Shown one piece after another: positions 36,780 through 46,124 of a stretch of DNA of 64,000 bases. The DNA lies in assembly GCF_022341425.1 (NCBI RefSeq), contig NZ_JABFUC010000003.1:124001-188000 (forward strand), written 5' to 3'. The notes under the pieces are model-generated. The model saw only the letters and a program-made list of their open reading frames with translations. It was not told where the DNA came from and did no database searches. The number at the start of each line of letters is the position of its first letter. Position 1 is the first letter of the stretch. The stretch comes from Billgrantia campisalis. GTDB taxonomy: Bacteria; Pseudomonadota; Gammaproteobacteria; Pseudomonadales; Halomonadaceae. The translations under genes were made by a program, and so were the position numbers.

Positions 36780-38042
36780 TCAGGGCGCGCTGTGCGGCAG
36801 GGTCACTTCTGTCAGCGTACCCCCCTCCGGGTGATTATACAGGCTCACGCCGCCACCGAAGCGGTTGATGGTCGCGTGGGTCAGAAACAGGCCGATGCCC
36901 AGGCCCTTGCTCTTGGTGGAGACGAAGGTCTCACCGAGCTGATCGGCAATGGCCATGGCGACGCCCGGTCCGTGGTCGCGGATATCGATGGTCACCTCGT
37001 CGTCGTTCCAGTCGAGGTGAATGTTGATGTTATCGGGATTGGCGTCGGCGGCGTTGTTGAGCAGGTTGGTCAGGGCCTGTTCCAGGGTGGTGTCCACGGT
37101 CAGCCAGGGGGTGCTGCGCTTGCCGGCGATCTCCAGGCGATGACTGACGTCCGGGCGCAGGACCAGCCAGCGCTGCACCACGCTCTTCAGCCACTCTCGC
37201 GCGTCGTGGACCTCGGGCTCGGCCATGCGCCGGCGGTCGGCCTGCTCCACCAGATGGCGCAGCCGCGACTTGCAGAGGTCGACCTGCTGACGCAGCAGGT
37301 CGATATCCTTCTCGAGGGCCGGGTCGCCGCGGGCATCCTCACGCATCTCGCTGAGCAGCACCGCCATGGTCGACAGGGGCGTGCCCAGCTCATGGGCGGT
37401 ACCGGCCGCCTGGGTCGCCACCGCCACCACCTGCTCGTTGCGCAGGGCGGCCTCGCGGGTGCGCGAGAGGGCCTGGTCGCGGTTGCGCAGCGCATGGGCC
37501 ATCTTGTAGATGAAGAAGGTCACCAGCCCGGCCGACAGCCCGAAGTTGATCCACATGCCCAGGATATGCAGGTTGAACGGCTCGTCGCTGGGATGGGTCA
37601 GCTGGGGCACCGGGTGGTAGGTCACCATCAGTAGGGTATAGGAGGCCATGGCGGTGGCGGCGATCACCCAGGCATGTCGCCAGGGCAGGGTGGCGGCGGC
37701 GATGGTCACCGGGACCAGATAGTAGTTGATGAAGGGGTTGGTGGACCCCCCGGTGAAGTAGAACAGCAGCGTCAGGCCCAGTACGTCGGCGAGCAGGTGG
37801 AAGACGTATTCCGTATGGGTGACGACCCACTGCCGGCCGAGACGCCACCAGGTGAAGAGGTTGACCAGGCCCATGCCGACGATCACCCCGATCACCGCCG
37901 CCACCTGCAGCGCGAAGTCGAGCAGTTCCACCCCGACGACGATGGCCCCGAGAAAGCCGGTCCAGGTGATGCCGCGAACGATGGTCAGGCGGACCAGGTT
38001 GCGGCCGGGCGTCGACAGCGGCAGGGGCGGTGCGGCGGGCAT
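36780..38042 (-). CDS. Redox sensor histidine kinase, RegB/PrrB/RoxS family
   Basis: 420 residues: six membrane helices (about 20-180) with the quinone-binding heptapeptide GGSTNPF (98-104), an H-box with H217 in GTAHELGTPLSTM, the redox-active Cys257 in QQVDLCKSRL (equivalent of RegB Cys265), and an ATPase domain with NLLNNAADA, DHGPGVA and GLGIGLFL. All RegB hallmarks are intact, so it should sense the ubiquinone pool and oxidation state. Co-transcribed with the RegA gene. Confidence 0.93.
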   Translation of the reverse strand: MPAAPPLPLSTPGRNLVRLTIVRGITWTGFLGAIVVGVELLDFALQVAAVIGVIVGMGLVNLFTWWRLGRQWVVTHTEYVFHLLADVLGLTLLFYFTGGSTNPFINYYLVPVTIAAATLPWRHAWVIAATAMASYTLLMVTYHPVPQLTHPSDEPFNLHILGMWINFGLSAGLVTFFIYKMAHALRNRDQALSRTREAALRNEQVVAVATQAAGTAHELGTPLSTMAVLLSEMREDARGDPALEKDIDLLRQQVDLCKSRLRHLVEQADRRRMAEPEVHDAREWLKSVVQRWLVLRPDVSHRLEIAGKRSTPWLTVDTTLEQALTNLLNNAADANPDNINIHLDWNDDEVTIDIRDHGPGVAMAIADQLGETFVSTKSKGLGIGLFLTHATINRFGGGVSLYNHPEGGTLTEVTLPHSAP

Positions 38043-38552
38043 ATTGGCTCCGTTTCAGCGTGTGGGCGGTATCATAACCCGAGCTGACCGTGGGTCACGC
38101 GCTCGGCGCGGATTGTTGGAGCCTATCGACCAGCTGCCATACGCAATGTCTTGTCGATCTCCACGGCAGCGGCGCCGCCCGAGTGGCTAGCGGGTTGCCA
38201 GAGGCAGGCAAGGCTTGCTAAGAGCGACATCCACTTACGCCGCGCGGCCCACGCCGAAGGCATCGAAGGGCGGCTGTTTATCGCGCCCTACTATCCGTTG
38301 GGCGATCTGCGCAGCGTGACGGGGTAACCCCAGCAAGGGCGGTCCAGGCTCAGCGGGACACCGCCAGCAGGGGCTGCGATGCCGCGCTAGTTATTCTCGG
38401 CCAAGTCGCCGCTCGGCATATCGACGTCGCTGACACTGATGACAAGGGCCCCGGCGCCACCTACCCTGCAAACGCAACGTCGCTGCTCGAGCCATGAGAC
38501 GCCATGGCTCACCGACAGCCCCATGGCTCGATGTCGAGCGAGGAGCGTTTCC
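38043..38552. other. 510-base gap with a possible gene remnant
   Basis: No clear gene. One open frame without a start codon ends at TAA 38325-38327 and its last 20 residues (EGRLFIAPYYPLGDLRSVTG) look protein-like, so a decayed gene is possible; long frames by chance are common at this GC content. The rest contains short inverted repeats near CCATGG (38502-38527) and the ribosome binding site GAGGAG of the next gene. Confidence 0.3.
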
Positions 38553-39038
38553 ATGTACCGGGTACGTCACTGGGTGGTGCGCCATGCCGGGGCCTTCGAG
38601 CGCCTGTATCGGCGCTTTGAACCGCTGCTGCGGCGGCTCGAGCCGCTATGCCGACGCCTTGGCTTTAAGCGACTGGAAGCCCCGGTCCGTGGCGTCGAAA
38701 AGGCGATCAAGGGGGCGCTGTTCGACTGCCGGATGTGCGGCCAGTGCGTGCTCAGCGACACGGGGATGGCGTGCCCCATGAACTGCCCCAAGCAGATGCG
38801 CAACGGCCCCTGCGGCGGGGTGCGCAGCGACGGCGGCTGCGAGGTGGTGCCGGAGATGAAGTGCGTCTGGTTAGAGGCCTGGGAAGGCAGCCGGCGAATG
38901 CACTATGGCGATCGCATCCAGGTGGTTCAGGCCCCGGTGGATCACCGCCTCATCGGCCGCTCCTCCTGGCTGGCCGTGATGCGTGAAGGGGACCCGTCGC
39001 CGAAGCCCGGAGCCTCCGGCGGCGAGGGCGGGCCATGA
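38553..39038 (+). CDS. Methylenetetrahydrofolate reductase C-terminal-domain protein (orphan)
   Basis: 161 residues. Eight Cys at 59, 62, 65, 74, 78, 87, 96 and 104 lie in the diagnostic pattern CRMCGQCVLSDTGMACPMNC followed by PKQMRNGPCGGV. This is the MTHFR_C zinc/iron-type domain that usually sits fused or next to a MetF-like reductase; no such gene follows. GAGGAG precedes ATG 38553. A 70-codon frame (39035-39247) overlaps its stop by ATGA, but no family was recognised. Function likely in one-carbon metabolism; inferred. Confidence 0.8.
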   Translation: MYRVRHWVVRHAGAFERLYRRFEPLLRRLEPLCRRLGFKRLEAPVRGVEKAIKGALFDCRMCGQCVLSDTGMACPMNCPKQMRNGPCGGVRSDGGCEVVPEMKCVWLEAWEGSRRMHYGDRIQVVQAPVDHRLIGRSSWLAVMREGDPSPKPGASGGEGGP

Positions 39039-39326
39039 AGTTCGATGACGAGCCGGTCCCCGGCTACTCGCTGCCGATCCTGCCGGGGCATGCCTCTCCG
39101 GGGCGCCACCTCCGCACCAGCCCCGCGATACCGAAGACATCTCCTGAGCGCCGTCTTGCTCGCGTCTACACCGCACTCGTCGAAGCGGTGCTTCGGCCTG
39201 ATAACTGTAGGGCATACAGCTGCCGGCCCTACAACTGGCGGCCCTGAAGGCTTAGAATGCGCGCAATCCTTCATTCACGCGCGGTGCCGGCTGGTCCGGT
39301 ACCGCTCTGACGGCGACACAGACTTC
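39039..39326 (+). other. Gap before prfC with an unassigned 70-codon frame
   Basis: The frame 39035-39247 starts with ATG overlapping the previous stop and has Pro/Ser/Arg-rich composition without recognisable motifs; coding is unlikely but cannot be excluded. The region between it and prfC shows no promoter consensus. Ribosome binding before prfC is weak. Confidence 0.25.
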
Positions 39327-40916
39327 ATGTCGGAATCCTCCCTGGCCCGGGAAGTCGGGCTGCGACGCACCTTCGCGATCATCAGCCACCCCGATGCGGG
39401 CAAGACCACCATCACCGAGAAGATGCTGCTGTTTGGAAACGCCATCCAGCTGGCCGGCTCGGTGAAAAGCAAGCGCAACGACCGCCACGCCACCTCCGAC
39501 TGGATGAAGATGGAGCAGGAGCGGGGCATCTCGGTGACCACCTCCGTGATGCAGTTTCCCTACGGCGGGCGCATCGTCAACCTCCTCGATACCCCGGGCC
39601 ACGAGGACTTCTCCGAGGATACCTACCGCACCCTGACCGCGGTGGACTCGGCGCTGATGGTGATCGACGGCGCCAAGGGTGTCGAAGCGCGCACCATCAA
39701 GCTGATGGAGGTGTGTCGCCTGCGCACCACGCCGATCCTCACCTTTATCAACAAGATGGACCGCGATATCCGCGACCCCATCGAGGTGATGGACGAGGTG
39801 GAGACGGTGCTCAACATCCAGTGCGCGCCCATCACCTGGCCGATCGGCATGGGGCGCCACTTCAAGGGGGTCTACCACCTCTACAATGACGTGATTCATC
39901 TCTACACCCAGGGGCAGGGCAGCCGGATTCCCGATGATAAGCGCATCGAGGGGCTCGACAATCCCGAGGTGGACGCGGTGCTGGGCGAAGACGCCGCCGA
40001 GGAGCTGCGCATGGAGGTGGAGCTGGTGCGCGGCGCCTCCCATGAGTTCGATCTCGACGCCTACCGCCGCGGCGAGCTGACCCCGGTCTATTTCGGGACC
40101 GCCATGGGCAACTTCGGCGTGCGCGAGATGCTCGACGGCTTCGTCGAGTATGCGCCGCCGCCCCAGCCGCGGGAGACCGATACCCGCACCGTCGAGGCCA
40201 CCGACGAGCGCTTCACCGGCTTCGTTTTCAAGATCCAGGCCAACATGGATCCCCGCCACCGCGACCGCATCGCCTTCCTGCGGGTCTGCTCGGGCAAGTA
40301 CGAGAAGAACATGAAGATGCGCCATGTGCGCATCGGCAAGGATGTGAAGATCGCCGACGCCCTGACCTTCATGGCCTCAGACCGCTCCCACGTCGAGGAG
40401 GCCTGGCCGGGCGATATCATCGGCCTGCACAATCACGGCACCATCCAGATCGGCGACACCTTCACCCTGGGCGAGGACATGCGCTTCACCGGCATTCCCC
40501 ACTTCGCCCCGGAGCTGTTCAAACGCGTGCAGTTGAAGGATCCGCTCAAGCTCAAGGCCCTGCAGAAGGGGCTCCAGCAGCTCTCCGAGGAGGGCGCGAC
40601 CCAGCTGTTCATGCCGCTGGACAACAACGACCTGATCCTCGGTGCCGTGGGGACCCTGCAGTTCGACGTGGTGGCCCACCGCCTCAAGGAGGAGTACAAG
40701 GTCGACTGCGTCTACGAGCCGGTGAACGTCAATACCGCCCGCTGGATCTACTGCGACGATGCCAAGAAGCTCGACGAATTCAAACGCAAGGCCAGCGCCA
40801 ACCTGGCCCTGGACGGCGGCGGCTACCTGACCTACATCGCCCCGACCCGGGTCAACCTGCAGATGACTCAGGAGCGCTGGCCGGAGATCCGCTTCGCCGC
40901 CACGCGGGAGCATTAA
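39327..40916 (+). CDS. prfC: Peptide chain release factor 3
   Basis: 529 residues, exactly the E. coli RF3 length. GTPase that recycles RF1/RF2 after termination. G motifs: SHPDAGKTT (G1), [14 protein letters not shown] (G3), NKMDRD (G4). Strong identity to E. coli RF3 runs through to the C-terminal TREH. ATG 39327 was chosen by that alignment; the longer frame to 39045 overlaps the preceding ORF and is not conserved. Confidence 0.97.
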   Translation: MSESSLAREVGLRRTFAIISHPDAGKTTITEKMLLFGNAIQLAGSVKSKRNDRHATSDWMKMEQERGISVTTSVMQFPYGGRIVNLLDTPGHEDFSEDTYRTLTAVDSALMVIDGAKGVEARTIKLMEVCRLRTTPILTFINKMDRDIRDPIEVMDEVETVLNIQCAPITWPIGMGRHFKGVYHLYNDVIHLYTQGQGSRIPDDKRIEGLDNPEVDAVLGEDAAEELRMEVELVRGASHEFDLDAYRRGELTPVYFGTAMGNFGVREMLDGFVEYAPPPQPRETDTRTVEATDERFTGFVFKIQANMDPRHRDRIAFLRVCSGKYEKNMKMRHVRIGKDVKIADALTFMASDRSHVEEAWPGDIIGLHNHGTIQIGDTFTLGEDMRFTGIPHFAPELFKRVQLKDPLKLKALQKGLQQLSEEGATQLFMPLDNNDLILGAVGTLQFDVVAHRLKEEYKVDCVYEPVNVNTARWIYCDDAKKLDEFKRKASANLALDGGGYLTYIAPTRVNLQMTQERWPEIRFAATREH

Positions 40917-40921
40917 GGGCC

Positions 40922-40942
40922 GAGGGGCGAGGGGCGAGGGGC
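40922..40942 (+). repeat. Tandem GAGGGGC repeat
   Basis: Three consecutive copies of the 7-mer GAGGGGC six bases after the prfC stop. Simple repeat; possible slippage site. It directly precedes the palindromic element B1. Confidence 0.8.
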
Positions 40943-40975
40943 GAACAGGATAGTGCCAAGCTAAGCAGCGCCGGG

Positions 40976-41140
40976 GACAGCCCGAAGCGGAGGTCCGATG
41001 CCAGGGGTGAGGAGCACTGCTCCGAACGGGCTGGCCATGGATGGCCAGCACCGGCCCTGCAAGCGGAGCAGGACGCGAGAGCGCAGCAGGGCATCGGTAG
41101 CGTCCAGGGAGGGATTCACAGCGCCTCCGCGGAGGGCTGT
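40976..41140 (-). repeat. Structured palindromic element, copy B1 (with enlarged inner loop)
   Basis: Read on the minus strand. Outer stem ACAGCC/GGCTGT plus GCGGAGG/CCTCCGC separated by a four-base internal loop; conserved block GCGCTGTGAATCCCTCC; inner stem CCGATGCC (40995-41002) with GGCATCGG (41090-41097). In the other copies the inner loop is four bases (TCCC); here 87 bases lie between the arms, containing their own GGCCAT-type palindromes. Located between prfC and the TatD gene. Confidence 0.75.
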
Positions 41141-41185
41141 TGACGGGATAGCTGCGACTCGAGGCCAGCAACAGAGGTATCGGCG

Positions 41186-41974
41186 ATGCTGATCGACGCT
41201 CACTGCCATCTCGATTTCCCCGACTTCGACGCCGACCGCGAGGCGGTATTCGCCCGGGCCCACTCGGCGGGCGTGCGCCATTTCGTGGTGCCGGGGACCA
41301 CCCGTGCGCGCTGGCCGGACGTGCTGGCGCTGGGGGAGCGCGACGACGTCAGCGTCTGCCTGGGGCTGCATCCCTATTTTATGGATTCGCACGTTGAGAG
41401 CGACCTGGACGCCCTGGCGCGGGCCCTTGAGGCGCATGCCGGTGGAGTGACCCCAAGGATCGTGGCGGTGGGCGAGTGCGGCATCGACGCCCGCTTCGAG
41501 GAGAGCCTGGAGGCCCAGTGGCGATATTTCGATGCTCAGCTGCGTCTGGCCAAGGCGCAGCGTCTGCCGGTGGTGATCCACTGCGTGCGCGCCAACGACC
41601 GGGTGGCCAAGCGGCTGCGACAGCTCGACCTGCCCGCCGGCGGGCTGATCCACGCCTTCGCCGGTTCACCCGAGCAGGCCAGTCGTTTCCTCGACCTGGG
41701 GTTCGTGGTGGGGCTGGGCGGGGCTGCGACCTTCGAGCGGGCCCAGCGGCTGCGTCGCACGGTGGTCGCGCTGCCCGACGACGGCTATGTGCTGGAGACC
41801 GACAGCCCCGACATGCCGCTCGCCGGCCACCAGGGCGAGCGCAATGAGCCCGCCCGGGTCGCCGAGGTGGCCCGGGCGGTGGCAGCGCTTCGCGGTCAGC
41901 CGGCGGAAGCGGTGGCGACGCAGAGTACCGCCACCGCCAGGCGGCTGTTTGGGCTGGCGCAGGCGCAGCCGTAG
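41186..41974 (+). CDS. TatD-family metal-dependent hydrolase/DNase
   Basis: 262 residues, TIM-barrel hydrolase. Metal motifs: IDAHCHLD (residues 3-10), GLHPYF, VAVGECGID (Glu), VVIHCVRA (His), LIHAFAGS and the ETDSPDMPLAG Asp. All ligands are present. Members act as 3'-5' exonucleases or D-aminoacyl hydrolases; the exact branch is unclear. No strong ribosome binding site (AGAGG at 41173-41177). It ends 13 bases from the convergent ygfZ. Confidence 0.88.
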   Translation: MLIDAHCHLDFPDFDADREAVFARAHSAGVRHFVVPGTTRARWPDVLALGERDDVSVCLGLHPYFMDSHVESDLDALARALEAHAGGVTPRIVAVGECGIDARFEESLEAQWRYFDAQLRLAKAQRLPVVIHCVRANDRVAKRLRQLDLPAGGLIHAFAGSPEQASRFLDLGFVVGLGGAATFERAQRLRRTVVALPDDGYVLETDSPDMPLAGHQGERNEPARVAEVARAVAALRGQPAEAVATQSTATARRLFGLAQAQP

Positions 41975-41987
41975 CGGCTGGATCCGG

Positions 41988-43037
41988 TCACCCCGTCGTT
42001 GCCAGCTGCTCCGGGTCCAGGCGCTCGATCGGGTAGGGCAGTTTCAGCCGCTTGAGCTGCTGGCCATCGACCTGGAGTGGCCCGGCATCTTCCTTCTGAC
42101 TCACCACGGCGAGAATCTCGGGCTGGCCGTAGGCGTCGAGCTCCGCAGCGACCACTTCGCCCAGGGACTTGCCGTTGGCGTCGGTCACCGCTGCGCCCAG
42201 GGCCGGTAGGCTGTCGCCCTCCAGTTGCGCCCGCACCAGGCGCTTCTTGACCTGGCCGCGGAAGTGGGCACGTGCCACCACCTCCTGACCGGTGTAGCAG
42301 CCCTTCTTGAAGCTGATGCCGCCGAGCGCCTCCCAGTTGAGCATCTGCGGCAGCAGCGCATCCTGGTGATGGGGCGTCAGCCAGGCCAGGCCGACCTGGA
42401 TATCGTGCAGGCACCAGACCGCATTGCCCACCGGCGCCGCCTGGGCGGTGAGCTGGCCGAAGGCCTCTGCCGCACGCTCGCTCGGCAGGCAGGCCAGCAG
42501 GCGCGGGCGGGTGCCAGGGTGTGCCAGCAGCTGAGTATCGCCCTGGCTGACCTGGTGCCAGACCGCCGGCGGCACGGCGTCGAAGCGCACCTCGCCGAGC
42601 GCCAGCGCCTCCCGGCCGATCAGCCCGATCAGTGCCAGATCCTCGCGAGCGCGCAGCTCGACCTTGTAGAAGGCGGCGAATTTCTTCAGGTGGGTAGCCA
42701 GCGGCTCGACCAGCCCGCGATGCATCAGCAGCCGGTAATGGTCCGGACCCACGCGCAGCAGCTGGGCATTGGCCAGCATGCGCCCCTTGGGGGTGCAGAA
42801 GCAGGTCAAGGGCGCGAAGTCGCCGTCGGCGAGGTCGACCTGGGCGCTGGTCTGCCCCTGCAGGAAGCGCGCGGCATCGGCACCGGTCACGTCGAGGATG
42901 CCCAGGTGGGCGAGGGGGGCGACCACGGTGCCTTCCAGGGCCTGTCGGGCCGGGTTGGTCTCCTCGGGCGGGGGCGGGAACTCGACGCGGTCGTCGCTTG
43001 TACGCCGCCCGCCCAGGGCGGCAATCCAGTCACTCAT
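41988..43037 (-). CDS. ygfZ: tRNA-modifying/Fe-S protein YgfZ
   Basis: 349 residues, GcvT-fold folate-binding protein supporting Fe-S enzymes such as MiaB. The signature KKGCYTGQEVVAR, with its conserved Cys, and the N-terminal FLQGQTSAQVDLADG are clear. Folate dependence links it to the one-carbon genes in the window. Divergent from the HMA-like/OsmC pair. Start Met is followed by SDWIAALG; the ATG at 43037 fits the family length (about 325-350). Confidence 0.93.
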   Translation of the reverse strand: MSDWIAALGGRRTSDDRVEFPPPPEETNPARQALEGTVVAPLAHLGILDVTGADAARFLQGQTSAQVDLADGDFAPLTCFCTPKGRMLANAQLLRVGPDHYRLLMHRGLVEPLATHLKKFAAFYKVELRAREDLALIGLIGREALALGEVRFDAVPPAVWHQVSQGDTQLLAHPGTRPRLLACLPSERAAEAFGQLTAQAAPVGNAVWCLHDIQVGLAWLTPHHQDALLPQMLNWEALGGISFKKGCYTGQEVVARAHFRGQVKKRLVRAQLEGDSLPALGAAVTDANGKSLGEVVAAELDAYGQPEILAVVSQKEDAGPLQVDGQQLKRLKLPYPIERLDPEQLATTG

Positions 43038-43182
43038 TCCGATGGCTCCAGCTGCTTCGTGTCGGGGAATCGTTATTCATGAAGGTTATGCGGGCGGCGG
43101 GCGGGGATTGCAAGCGGCTGCCGAGCTCCCGGCGCCCGTGCTAGACTCGCCCTTCCCAGGCTTGCCACATCAGGAGGCGCAC

Positions 43183-43380
43183 ATGGCCCAGCAGTCGCTC
43201 ACCTTTCGGGGCGTCGAGAATGCCGATCAGGTCAATCGCATTACCACGGCGCTGATGATGCTCGATGGCGTCGAGAGCGTTGAGGTCGGCCGTCACGGCG
43301 CCGAGGTGGAAGGAAAGGTGCGCCGCGAGTCGCTGATCGAGGCGGTGAAGTCCCTGAAACTCGGAATCGAGGTGGAGTAG
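43183..43380 (+). CDS. HMA-fold mini-protein lacking CxxC
   Basis: 65 residues. Predicted beta-alpha-beta-beta-alpha-beta with LTFRGVENADQVNRITTALMML-DGVESVEV, the heavy-metal-associated domain layout, but the metal loop GMxCxxC is replaced by GVENADQ and there is no Cys at all. AGGAGG precedes ATG 43183. Its stop (TAG 43378-43380) directly abuts the OsmC ATG at 43381, so the two form an operon. Function unknown. Confidence 0.75.
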   Translation: MAQQSLTFRGVENADQVNRITTALMMLDGVESVEVGRHGAEVEGKVRRESLIEAVKSLKLGIEVE

Positions 43381-43788
43381 ATGAGCATCCGGATCGTGAC
43401 GGAGCATAACGGCCGCTATCGGCAGTGCGTGGACATCGAGGGGTTCGAGGATCTGTTTGTCGATGTGGACACGGCCTACGGCGGCGACGGCACGGCGCCT
43501 GACCCCCACGACTACTTCGACCTGTCGTTGGGCGCCTGCAAGGCGATCACCGCCCAGATGTATGCGCGGCGCAAGGAGTGGTCGCTCGACGGCGTGAGCG
43601 TCACGGTGAAACGCGATGAACGCGAAGAGGCAAAAGGCGTCTACCGTCTCGAGGTGAACATGACCTTTCACGGCATCAAGGACCCGGCCCAGCGCGAGCG
43701 GCTCGAACAGATCAGCCACAAGTGTCCGATTCACCGCCTGATGACCACCTCCACGGTAGAGATCACCACGCGCAGCGACCTGGGCTGA
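43381..43788 (+). CDS. OsmC/Ohr-family peroxiredoxin-like protein
   Basis: 135 residues. Two conserved Cys: C53 in LSLGACKAITAQMYARRK and C115 in ISHKCPIHRL, the reactive pair of thiol-dependent organic peroxide reductases. It matches the stand-alone OsmC-like (YhfA-type) branch rather than Ohr. Starts on the base after the HMA-like stop with no separate ribosome binding site, implying translational coupling. Confidence 0.88.
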   Translation: MSIRIVTEHNGRYRQCVDIEGFEDLFVDVDTAYGGDGTAPDPHDYFDLSLGACKAITAQMYARRKEWSLDGVSVTVKRDEREEAKGVYRLEVNMTFHGIKDPAQRERLEQISHKCPIHRLMTTSTVEITTRSDLG

Positions 43789-43854
43789 GCGCGCCGCCGC
43801 CAGCGCTCGCCGTCGGGTGACGTCGTCGATTCCCGTCCCCTGCCAGGAGCCTCC

Positions 43855-45876
43855 ATGAGCAAGCCCTTTCGTCTGCAGTCGAACTTCCAGCCCGCCGGCG
43901 ACCAGCCCGATGCCATCGCCGGGCTGGTCGGTGGGCTCGAGTCGGGCCTGGCCCACCAGACCCTGCTCGGGGTGACCGGCTCCGGCAAGACCTTCACCAT
44001 GGCCAACGTGGTCGAGCGGCTGCAGCGCCCGACCATCGTCATGGCGCCCAACAAGACCCTGGCGGCCCAGCTCTACGGCGAGTTCAAGGCGTTCTTCCCC
44101 GACAACGCCGTGGAGTACTTCGTCTCCTACTACGACTACTACCAGCCCGAGGCCTACGTGCCCTCGTCGGACACCTTCATCGAGAAGGACGCTTCGATCA
44201 ACGACCATATCGAGCAGATGCGCCTCTCCGCCACCAAGGCGCTGCTGGAGCGTCGCGATGCGCTGATCGTGGTGTCGGTGTCGGCGATCTACGGCCTGGG
44301 CGACCCCGACCAGTACCTGAAGATGCGCCTGCACTTCACCCGCGGCGAGCTGATCGATCAGCGCGCCTTCCTGCGCCGCCTGGCGGAGCTGCAGTACACC
44401 CGCAACGACATGGACTTCCGCCGCGGCACCTACCGGGTGCGCGGCGACGTCATCGATATCTACCCGGCGGACTCCGACGAGGAGGCCGTTCGGGTCGAAC
44501 TGTTCGACGACGAGATCGACACCATCAGCCTCTTCGATCCGCTCACCGGCGAGGTGCGGGGCAAGGTGCCCCGCATGACCATCTATCCCAAGTCCCACTA
44601 TGTGACGCCGCGGGAGACGATCCTCGGCGCCATCGACCACATCAAGGCGGAGCTAGTCGACCGCCTGGCCTGGCTGCGCCAGCACGAGCGGCTGGTGGAG
44701 GCCCAGCGCCTCGAACAGCGCACCCTCTACGACATAGAGATGATGCTGGAACTGGGCTACTGCAACGGCATCGAGAACTACTCGCGCTATCTGTCGGGGC
44801 GCAACCCGGGAGAGCCGCCGCCCACCTTCTTCGATTATCTTCCCGATGACGCCCTGCTGTTCATCGACGAGAGCCACGTCAGCGTTCCCCAGGTGGGGGG
44901 CATGTACAAGGGCGACCGGTCGCGCAAGGAGACCCTGGTGGAGTACGGCTTCCGGCTGCCTTCGGCGCTAGACAACCGCCCCATGACCTTTCAGGAGTGG
45001 GAGCGCATCTGCCCCCAGACCATCTTCGTCTCCGCCACCCCCGGCCCCTACGAGGCCGAGCATGCCGGCCAGGTGGTGGAGCAGGTGGTGCGTCCCACCG
45101 GCCTGCTGGACCCGGAGCTGGAGGTGCGCCCGGCGAGCACCCAGGTGGACGATCTGCTCTCCGAGATTCGCCTGCGGGCCGATGTCGGCGAGCGGGTGCT
45201 GGTGACGACGCTCACCAAGCGCATGGCCGAGGATCTTACCGAATACATGGACGAGCACGACGTACGGGTGCGCTACCTGCACTCGGACATCGACACCGTG
45301 GAGCGGGTCGAGATCATCCGCGACCTGCGCCTGGGCAAGTTCGATGTCCTGGTGGGCATCAACCTGCTGCGCGAGGGGCTCGATATCCCCGAGGTCTCCC
45401 TGGTGGCGATCCTCGACGCCGACAAGGAGGGGTTCCTGCGCAACGAGCGCTCGCTGATCCAGACCATGGGCCGCGCGGCCCGCAATGCCCACGGCAAGGC
45501 GATTCTCTACGGCGACCGGGTCACCGACTCCATGCGCCGCGCCATGGAGGAGACCGAGCGGCGGCGCGCCAAGCAGATCGCCCACAACGAGCGCCACGGC
45601 ATCACCCCGACCACCGTGACCCGTTCGGTGGCCGATATCCTCGAGGCCGCCCAGGCGCCGGGGAAGAAGGGCAGCCGCCGCAAGTCCGAGCGCAAGGTGG
45701 CCGAGGCAAGCGCCGTCTACGACCCCGCCTCGCTGTCGCCTGCCGATCTGCTCAAGGAGGTATCGCGGGTCGAGGATGCCATGTTCGAGGCGGCCCAGAA
45801 CCTGGAGTTCGAGGAGGCCGCGCGCCTCCGCGACCGGCTGCATGAGCTCAAGGAGCGTCAGCTGGCGCTGGGGTGA
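43855..45876 (+). CDS. uvrB: UvrABC system protein B
   Basis: 673 residues, DNA damage-recognition helicase of nucleotide excision repair. Walker [11 protein letters not shown], beta hairpin region [16 protein letters not shown]-like FIDESHV, motif VI region QTMGRAARN and the C-terminal UVR domain ([22 protein letters not shown]). Full length. AGGAG before the ATG. Followed after 248 bases, containing element B2, by nei, a base-excision enzyme. Confidence 0.98.
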   Translation: MSKPFRLQSNFQPAGDQPDAIAGLVGGLESGLAHQTLLGVTGSGKTFTMANVVERLQRPTIVMAPNKTLAAQLYGEFKAFFPDNAVEYFVSYYDYYQPEAYVPSSDTFIEKDASINDHIEQMRLSATKALLERRDALIVVSVSAIYGLGDPDQYLKMRLHFTRGELIDQRAFLRRLAELQYTRNDMDFRRGTYRVRGDVIDIYPADSDEEAVRVELFDDEIDTISLFDPLTGEVRGKVPRMTIYPKSHYVTPRETILGAIDHIKAELVDRLAWLRQHERLVEAQRLEQRTLYDIEMMLELGYCNGIENYSRYLSGRNPGEPPPTFFDYLPDDALLFIDESHVSVPQVGGMYKGDRSRKETLVEYGFRLPSALDNRPMTFQEWERICPQTIFVSATPGPYEAEHAGQVVEQVVRPTGLLDPELEVRPASTQVDDLLSEIRLRADVGERVLVTTLTKRMAEDLTEYMDEHDVRVRYLHSDIDTVERVEIIRDLRLGKFDVLVGINLLREGLDIPEVSLVAILDADKEGFLRNERSLIQTMGRAARNAHGKAILYGDRVTDSMRRAMEETERRRAKQIAHNERHGITPTTVTRSVADILEAAQAPGKKGSRRKSERKVAEASAVYDPASLSPADLLKEVSRVEDAMFEAAQNLEFEEAARLRDRLHELKERQLALG

Positions 45877-45958
45877 TCGCAGTCTCGGTGGTCAGCGGAT
45901 GTTTTGTTCGGCTCCTGGATCAAGGCCATCGAGCCCGGCCGCACCGCTCGGGGCTGAT

Positions 45959-46053
45959 CCGCTGACCGGCCGCCGGGGAGGCGCTGTGAACCCCTCCCTG
46001 GGCGCTACATTCGACATCCCTGTCGAATGACCTCCCCTTCGGCCGGTCAGCGG
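45959..46053 (+). repeat. Structured palindromic element, copy B2
   Basis: Outer stem CCGCTGACCGGCCG / CGGCCGGTCAGCGG (14 bp) plus GGGGAGG/CCTCCCC (7 bp) separated by a two-base internal loop; conserved block GCGCTGTGAACCCCTCC (45981-45997); inner hairpin ATTCGACA-TCCC-TGTCGAAT (46009-46028). Lies between uvrB and nei. Shares the block and layout, but not the stem sequences, with B1 and B3. Confidence 0.85.
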
Positions 46054-46124
46054 CGCCCCTCGCTACGAGCCACCGCATCGGTCTTGGCCTCGGTGCCGTT
46101 CACTCGTCTAAGGAGAGAGGCGTC

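Noticed and set aside
39045..39326. N-terminal extension of prfC
   Set aside because: Overlaps the preceding small frame and would make RF3 94 residues too long.
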